From Argopecten irradians (taxonomy: Eukaryota; Mollusca; Bivalvia; Pectinida; Pectinidae), in contig NC_091144.1 of NCBI RefSeq assembly GCF_041381155.1, positions 37,264,071 through 37,328,070 on the forward strand: DNA of 64,000 nt, written 5' to 3'. Position 1 is the first letter of the stretch. Each line of letters begins with the position of its first letter. The notes beneath the pieces were generated by a model. The model did no database searches, had not been told where the DNA came from, and was given only the letters and a program-made list of their open reading frames with translations. This document shows positions 57,910 through 64,000 of this stretch, in pieces. The translations under genes and the position numbers were made by a program.

Positions 57910-60900
57910 TTATGCCAAGGCGGCACACTCTCCGTTACTTTCTGACTCTTTTTTAGTAACTTGATTTAATTCTATATTTAGCTCTTCGTCCTCTGGCCTC
58001 GGTTTCTCCATAGCCCAAGGTTGGAGTTCTCCACTCCCCAGAAGTATAAATATAAGGGCCCCTAACGTGTACATACCACACGCCACGTAAAACACGATCT
58101 GCCATTGGGACCTCATCTCCATCCCTTCCTGTGAACAGATATAAAATGTGAAAATTCTACAAACAAAAACATTTATGGTAAATAAATTAATTTTTGTGTG
58201 CAATTCTATTTTTGAAATTCAAAATTTGATTGAAATGGTGAAATTAATCAATGCCAAAATGATTACAAAAAAAATGATTCTCAATATAATGGAGTTCTCA
58301 GCATTCTGAAAGCATTAAGTCACTGCAAATATATTACGGAGTTGGTATAAAGTAAATGGCGAGAATAAATATGTTTTATTTTCATCACTGACAGCATAAA
58401 TAGTATTCTTACCAGGTTGCAATAAATTGACACATTTTTACCAAATATCTCAATAGATAAATATCAAAATTAAGAAATAAGCACATGATTACTGCAAATT
58501 TGAGTTGATGTGTACTTATATAATAAAAGAATAATAATGAAAGGGAGGCAACTCTAAACAAATGTAAAACATACCATTTTTCTGATAGCAGCGACAACTT
58601 GCTGACTGACAAATCCAGTGACAGAGGCAATAGAATTTGAGATTCCGAACAGAATACCAGCATAAAGTGGAGCAATGTCGACATGATTGACCAGCCAGCC
58701 ACTGTATTGGAAACCGCTCAGTCCCACGGCTAGTGTCAGTATTTTTTATCTGCCTAGTGTCAGTAGAGCGATGGCCAGGATCGGGGAGCTGCAGTCAACA
58801 TATCCGAGGCCGATCAACATCAGTGCAGGCATTATCATACCTATGGGAGAAAACATCAGGTGTCATCGACAAACCACAGGGGCTAGCTGGTAAAGAATTA
58901 AAGATTACTTCATCAAATTTAAAATATAACAAGAGGCCCAGAGAATCGCTCACCTGGTTTGTAATGCCAAGTAATGTTCTGAATACAAGTTCATTGTTTC
59001 TTTTCTGAAGGAATCTGAATATTTACCTCTAATTCCCCTATTGGGCCCCACTTTTTCTGCTCCAGGGGTCAAAGCAAAAATTTATACGAATTCTGTTAAC
59101 CCCAAGGATGTTTCTGGCCAAATTTGGGTGGTACAATCCATGCAGATCTCTAGGACAAGTAGCGATTTATGGGATTTACCTCTATTTCCCTTATTGGGCC
59201 CCGCCCCTCCTGCCCCCGGGGGGTTAGAGCCAAAATTTATATAGATTCTGTTCCCCATCCCCAAAGGATGTTTCTGACCAAATTTGGTAACAATCCATGC
59301 AGAACTCTTGGACAAGTAGCGATTTATAGGATTTACCTCTGTTTCCCCTATTGGGCCCCGCCTCTCCTGCCCCCGGGGGATCAGAGCCAAAATTTATACA
59401 AGTTCTGTTCCCCTTCCCCAAGGATGTTTTCTGGCCAAATTTGGTTACAATCCATGCAGAACTCTAGGACAAGTAGCGATTTATAGGATTTACCTCTATT
59501 TCCCCTATTGGACCCCGCCCCTCCTGCCCCCGGGGGGGTCAGAGCCAAAATTTATACAAGTTCTGTTCCCCTTCCCCCAAGGATGTTTCTGGCTAAATTT
59601 GGTTACAATCCATGCAGAACTCTAGGACAAGTAGCGATTTAAAGAAAATGTTGACGGACAGACGGACGACGACGGACGACGGACGCCGCGCCATGACATA
59701 AGCTCACCGGCCCTTCGGGCCAGGTGAGCTAAAAATCATTGGGCATAGAACAGGGATTGGAAGAAAATTAATTAACCTTCACACATAATAGATTATGAAG
59801 AGATGAAGAGAGAATAAAAATTATCCGGTAATATCATAGGGACAAGCAGCAAATTACATTTTTACATAAAACAGATACAAAAATACAGGGGCCTGTAGAA
59901 TATTACCAATATTCATATTAGGAAACATCCTAGTTAAAGGTATGGAAATTCGGAGAAAAACAAAGAATACATTTTTTTGAATACTTACCAAATGTGTTGA
60001 CAGATTTTCTTGTAATAGTTACAGAAAAACATTTCCTCATCATGAAGTCGGCTAGCCATCCTCCAATGTTGATGACAGCCCAGAAAACGATGTAAGGCAG
60101 GGCAGAGTAAAGACCATTCTGGAAAAAGCAAACATACATCAAATATATAGAAACCTGTTTTGTATAGTCATTCTGATTTATTTGAGTTACTTCCCTTCAT
60201 CAGAGTTTTTTCCCTTTGTTTCATTCCATCAGTACTTATCTATCAGAGTTACTTCCCCTTCCTTTCACTTTGTCAGTACTGATCATGAGTAGCAAAGAAT
60301 GGGAAGTAACTCTGATACTTTAGAACAGAATAGCATAAAGTTTAATTTTGTAGAATTGAATTTTAGTTATTTTCCATCATCAAAATTCAAAAGAAACAAT
60401 TAATAATTAGATATGATGAAAAACATAGGTGATAGAGAAATTGTATTTAATTTAGAAAGACATTTATTTCTTATTTGCCATCATTATTTTGCTAGAGAAA
60501 ATTACTTTGTTTTTCCCTGAAAAATATATCACTACACATTCGCAAATCCCTTATGTCACATTCAACTCACATCATGTTTATGTCTACATGTCTTAATACA
60601 GATATTATTATACTTAAGCATGACTCCCCCATACCAAAGCTTTGTGTTGTACTTACCGTAGTGATATCAAACTTGAGCACCTCCTTCAGGTATAACGGTA
60701 TGTTGGCCAGTAGTGTGTAGGCTCCCCAATCAGACATCACATTCACACAGATGATGGCAAGTACTGGGCCAGACGTGAAAAATTTCAGCCAAGGCACATC
60801 AATTTTCTAAAACATTAAAAGATGACATCATAAGAAATAAAGACAAAATTGAATATCTCTTAAAAATTAGCAGAATCATCAGTGATATAAAATTACCTAT

Positions 60901-63847
60901 ATCCTGATGATCTTGGCCTTTTGGTCCCACAGCGGACTTTTGGTTTATTCTGAACTTTTCTGAACAATTAACTTTGTCAAGACTACTCAGTATTTATGGT
61001 TCATTGCAATATGATAATTGTTTAATATGATCTTTGAACCTTATAAAATCATTGCATTTAATTTGACTTTTATCATTACCAAAACAAGAAATAAGGCCAA
61101 AAAATATATATGTCTGTTTAAGGTTAAATAGGCAAAAAATAATCTGGTTGGAAGGTAGGGATTTTTTTTTTTTTTAGTGTCTTTCACTCTAAAATAATGG
61201 CTGGAACCGGAGTCTGAGATCGAAATCCCGACTTTCAATTTTTTTCGTAAAAAGGTGGGAAAAGAAAAAGAGTCGGGGGTTAAAAATTAGGGTTGGTTGG
61301 GTAACCCTTAACAGACATATATAATTTTTTTTTTTTGGCCTAAGTACTAGACGTAGCATACATCCATTTGGCCTAAGTACTAGACGTAGCATACATCCAT
61401 CCTCTATCTCCAGGGGTTACAATCGTATAACTTAGAGATTGAGGATGGTACATTGTACAGCATGTCTAGTACAACATACATACATGTATAAAACAAAATC
61501 AAATTTAGAGATTAGTCCCGGTAAGCTAAAAAGGTATAATTCATCCATCATTTACCCGGTATTACATAATTATGTGTATTTTTCTAAATGTTCATGACCT
61601 CAACAAAACTAAAATCCTACGTAAATCTACCAGAAACACCTTATTCAGTCCAATAAGCGCCCATGTCCCTATAAGCGCCCCTCCCCCTTTTTGAGGCCTC
61701 AATTTCAATTTCCCAGGCACAAATAAGGACCAAAACTACATAAAACGGTATAAATTTGCAATAATTTTGACTTATTAGCACCTTTTCATTTTTATCAATT
61801 TTTTAAGTGCCCTTATCAATTTTTAAGTGCTCTGGGCGCTTATTGGGTCGAATACGGTATGGTATTGAATTCTGACCTCGCCCGTTTCTTTGTGCTTGGA
61901 TTCTGCCAGTGTATGGTTGATGTAGTCTCTCTCCTCCTTTGTGATGCTCTTATGTTCTGTTGGACTGTCACTGGCCAGGATCCACCATATAACCACCCAC
62001 ACAATGTTGATCATCCCTACATAACACAGACGTTACTGACAGTGAATTAACTCATTCACCCCTGAAAGTTCATAATGGACTGTTCCATACTTTGAATCAG
62101 AAGAGTTCACTTGTGATTTTTAGGGGTGAATTGGTTAAACCAATATTTTTTTTAGGGCTGTCACGGGTACTAAATTTTGTCCCCGGGTACCAAATTTTAG
62201 TACCCAACCCGTACCCGGGTACTCGACACAGATCTACTGCTTTTCTAACAAATTGGGTTACGTTATGTTTGCTGTTTGGAAAGATTGGTTGATCGACTGA
62301 GATTTGATGAAATCATATCTGAGTTCATTAAAGATTGCTTCAGTCGTTAATTGTCTACTTCATTTCTATTTGACATTTATAATTGCTAATGAGCTGCCGT
62401 AAAATGTCAGTCTAACCAGCTTGTCTGTAGCATATATACCAGTCCCAGAGGAAATGTTTTTGCACATGCGCAACAGGAAGTACTACATTCGGACGGTCTC
62501 TCGTGTGTTATCTGATATGACTATAGTGTGACCTATTTAGTGCACATGTCCGTCAAGTAGATTGTTCTCGCATCAAAAGACGGTCATGAGAAATAAAATG
62601 TATTGAAAAAGATAAGGTGTCATCCTTGGTGAATGAAAACAAAAACAAATGAGTTGGATTTTGTAATACTTTTAATATAAGTTCTAGACTTGTTTACGTG
62701 CATCCAGACGAATTGTCCTATTTTGACGGGTACCCAGGTACACATTTTTTGACCCGGTTACATCCCCAACCAGACCCGTAACCAGGTACTCGGGTACTCG
62801 TAACAGCCCTAATTTTTTTCTGTGAATAAATTTCGCATAATTTTTGGACCTAAAGATTTTGTGAAAAAATAATCACCACAAAATAATTTAAATCGCATGT
62901 AGGTACAGTGAAAATTTAAATCGGCATGAAAACAATGTACATGAAATGATTATTTTTAAAATATTCAACTTTCAGGTGATGTGTTTACTAAAGCTTCTTA
63001 CCTAATACATAGAATATGGACGGCCATCCCCCAGCAAATCCATATTTACAGAGCATCCCAGATAGTGGATAAGTGATCACATTTCCAAGCTGAGCTCCTG
63101 AAATAATAAAAGTATTTCAAAATTATCATTTTTTTTCCCATAACAAAGAGACCAATAACTTTAATTTGTATTAATTTTATGTATTATAAACAGGTTATTC
63201 CAAGAATGTACCTTATTTTGGTGGCTGAGAAAACAACAAAATCATGTCCTACTTAGGCCAAAAAAAAAATGTCTGTTTAGGGTTACATTCGCAAAATAAA
63301 ATAGGGTTGGTAGGACAGGATATTTTTTTAGGTGTCTTTCACTCTAAAGTAATGACCGCAACCAGAGTTTGAGATTTAAATCCTGACTTTTAATTTTTTT
63401 TTAAGAAAAGTGGAGAAAAAAAATATGGTCAGGGGTAAAAGATTAGGGTCAGTCTGGGTAACCCTAAACAGACATTTTTTGATAAGCAGGATTGGTTAAA
63501 GGACATTCTAGGTTTAGAAGGTGAAGGAAAACCAGAGTACTCCGAGAAAAAACCAGTAACCTTCAAACAGTAACTGCTCCACATATGAATCGAACTTGAA
63601 ACCCTGAGGTGGAAGCTTAGTGGTAGCCTTTGTTACCTCATTCACCCCTAAAATCACATTTGAACTCTTCTAATACAAAAGTTAGAACAGTCCATTATTA
63701 ATGTTCAGGGGTGAATGAATTAATCGAGTACCATCAACAGTGGTATATACAACACTAACCTGCATAAGTAAACGCTGTGAGTTTACTTCTTTCCATGGGT
63801 GGGGCCCAACTTCCCCAAAGGGCATGCATGGCTGGAAATGATACCCC
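57910..63847 (-). CDS. SLC17-type MFS anion transporter, 3' seven exons (partial), one exon interrupted
   Basis: Minus-strand exons: 63760-63847, 63002-63097, 61877-62016, 60657-60806, 59989-60118, 58575-58840 and 57910-58128; all boundaries GT-AG and phases fit. They encode 362 residues of a protein whose N-terminal exons lie beyond the window. Family marks: [23 protein letters not shown] (the conserved SLC17 region), [100 protein letters not shown] and a final helix [26 protein letters not shown] with an acidic tail. SLC17 proteins move anions such as sialate, phosphate, urate or glutamate across plasma or vesicle membranes; the substrate cannot be told here. Exon 58575-58840 holds a 24-nt insertion (58741-58764, partial duplication of TAGTGTCAGT) that brings an in-frame TAA at 58746-58748. 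Removing nothing else, the frame is otherwise continuous, so this copy is a null allele, a recent pseudogene or a sequencing/assembly artefact. Confidence 0.85.
58929..59732. mobile_element. Bivalve-type repeat element with internal satellite and terminal hairpin
   Basis: Starts ACAAGAGGCCCAGAGAATCG with GCTCACCTGG at 58948-58957, carries the tandem array at 59023-59645, then a (GGACGAC)-rich stretch. It ends in the near-perfect hairpin GCTCACCGGCCC/TTCG/GGCCAGGTGAGC (59702-59729) followed by TAAA. It lies in an SLC17 intron. The terminal hairpin next to CTAA recalls Helitron 3' ends (hairpin plus CTRR), and satellite-bearing non-autonomous elements are known in bivalves; the assignment is tentative. 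Confidence 0.6.
59023..59645. repeat. ~156-bp satellite array, four units
   Basis: Units begin TTACCTCTATTTCCC at 59023, 59176, 59333 and 59490. Each contains CTATTGGGCCCCGCCCCTCC-like, CCAAAATTTATA-like, AAGGATGTTTCTGGCCAAAT-like and CTAGGACAAGTAGCGATTTA-like words. Long open frames on both strands here reflect the repeat and not genes. Confidence 0.9.
60174..60315. repeat. Inverted repeat with GAGTTACTTCCC termini
   Basis: GAGTTACTTCCC at about 60184-60195 and 60246-60257 is complementary to GGGAAGTAACTC at about 60301-60312. Probable fold-back repeat in an SLC17 intron. Confidence 0.55.
61094..61340. mobile_element. MITE, GGCC-A(n)-TGTCTGTT family, copy 1
   Basis: The left end GGCCAAAAAATATATATGTC, then TGTTTAAGG, pairs with the right end CCCTTAACAGACATATATAA followed by T(n)GGCC. 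The interior TAGTGTCTTTCACTCTAAAA is shared with the copy at 63256-63480. Confidence 0.8.
61337..61402. repeat. ~33-bp tandem duplication
   Basis: GGCCTAAGTACTAGACGTAG followed by CATACATCCAT occurs twice in direct succession at the right end of the MITE. Confidence 0.8.
61639..61859. mobile_element. TIR element, AATAAGCGCCC family
   Basis: The left end CCTTATTCAGTCCAATAAGC (then GCCC) and right end GGGCGCTTATTGGGTCGAAT (then ACGG) are inverted repeats. The element stops about 15 bp from the splice donor of the SLC17 exon at 61877-62016. Confidence 0.75.
62047..62140. repeat. Small palindromic MITE, CATTCACCCCTGAA family, copy 2
   Basis: TTAACTCATTCACCCCTGAA at the left and TTTAGGGGTGAATTGGTTAA at the right, ~93 bp in total. 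The TTAA words at both ends could be part of the termini or a TTAA target duplication. Confidence 0.75.
62154..62812. mobile_element. Non-autonomous TIR transposon, TTAGGGCTGT termini (hAT-like)
   Basis: TTAGGGCTGTCACGGGTACT at the left is an imperfect inverted repeat of the right end GGGTACTCGTAACAGCCCTAA. Subterminal GGGTAC/GTACCC words are abundant on both sides. About 659 bp, no transposase frame, inside an SLC17 intron. T-rich flanks prevent a firm call of the target duplication. Confidence 0.7.
63256..63480. mobile_element. MITE, GGCC-A(n)-TGTCTGTT family, copy 2
   Basis: The left end AATGTCTGTTTAGGGTTAC pairs perfectly with the right end GTAACCCTAAACAGACATT. The interior GGTGTCTTTCACTCTAAAGT matches copy 1 at 61094-61340. 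Confidence 0.85.
63500..63632. repeat. Possible SINE-type relic
   Basis: AACCAGAGTACTCCGAGAAA followed by AACCAGTAACCTTC, with a GTTCGATTC word on the minus strand near 63586, resembles the conserved central part of molluscan tRNA-derived SINEs as I recall them. No complete tRNA head or tail is present. Confidence 0.3.
63633..63723. repeat. Small palindromic MITE, CATTCACCCCTGAA family, copy 3
   Basis: TTACCTCATTCACCCCTAAA at the left and TTCAGGGGTGAATGAATTAA at the right. The interior is the reverse orientation of copy 2 (CAGTCCATTA). It ends about 35 bp from the SLC17 splice donor at 63758-63759. Confidence 0.75.
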
Positions 63848-64000
63848 CTGAAAATAAAAAGATAAAAATTAGATACTTTAAGCAGCAAATATTAATATAA
63901 TAGACTTCAAACTTTTTTTATAAGATAATGCAGATATAGAAAAATAATTTTAGCTAAATTCTTTGCACAATATTGGAATAATATAATTCTTTAATATTAA

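Noticed and set aside
59041-59486. Several overlapping 65-105 codon frames on both strands
   Set aside because: They are by-products of the GC-rich 156-bp satellite and repeat with its period.
63575-63600. GTTCGATTC word on the minus strand resembling a tRNA B box
   Set aside because: No acceptor stem, A box or cloverleaf could be formed around it; at best part of a SINE relic.

Overview
This window looks like the nuclear genome of a marine bivalve, possibly a scallop. It is AT-rich, its genes have GT-AG introns, and its intergenic DNA is full of short inverted-repeat (MITE-like) elements. It also carries a ~156-bp tandem satellite ending in a GCTCACC/GGTGAGC hairpin that I associate with bivalve genomes. 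The species call is inference. There are no bacterial operons, CRISPR arrays or rRNA genes, and I could support no tRNA gene.

The core of the window is a cluster of five paralogous genes, called A to E here. Each encodes a secreted protein of 295 residues with two FAS1 (fasciclin-I) domains. A (5950-10767) and B (15786-18750) lie on the minus strand. C (30302-33361), D (37951-41025) and E (48075-51320) lie on the plus strand. The cluster is therefore an inverted, head-to-head array with about 11.5 kb between B and C. All five have the same six coding exons of 139, 215, 187, 99, 114 and 134 nt, with the same intron phases, an upstream TATAAATA box and an AATAAA signal shortly after the stop. 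C and D encode identical proteins and E differs by one residue, so the plus-strand arm is very recent or has been homogenised. A and B are older and divergent. Two noncoding modules recur upstream. One is a proximal block with a CACGTG E-box 104-105 bp from the TATA box in A, C, D and E. The other is a distal ~170-bp block with a CArG (SRF-type) box in B, C and D, altered in E and not found near A.

Four other gene remnants or genes flank or interrupt the cluster. At the left end (699-1476, minus) is the decayed second half of a class A peptide-type GPCR. Between B and C (22475-23625, minus) is a broken GPCR with a signal peptide and a somatomedin-B domain that has lost TM1-TM4. At the right end (57910-63847, minus) are seven exons of an SLC17-type (sialin/phosphate/vesicular glutamate family) MFS transporter whose 5' exons lie beyond the window; one exon carries a 24-nt insertion with an in-frame stop. 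A possible orphan exon lies at 13769-13909.

The rest is repeats: a solo LTR (3115-3824), a 1-kb TTAA-flanked insertion with a matching empty site one repeat unit away, several MITE families, tandem satellites, a C16/G16 hairpin, and the segmentally duplicated spacers of the C-D-E array. The FAS1 proteins are probably co-expressed and secreted into an extracellular matrix or fluid, but nothing in the sequence fixes the tissue.
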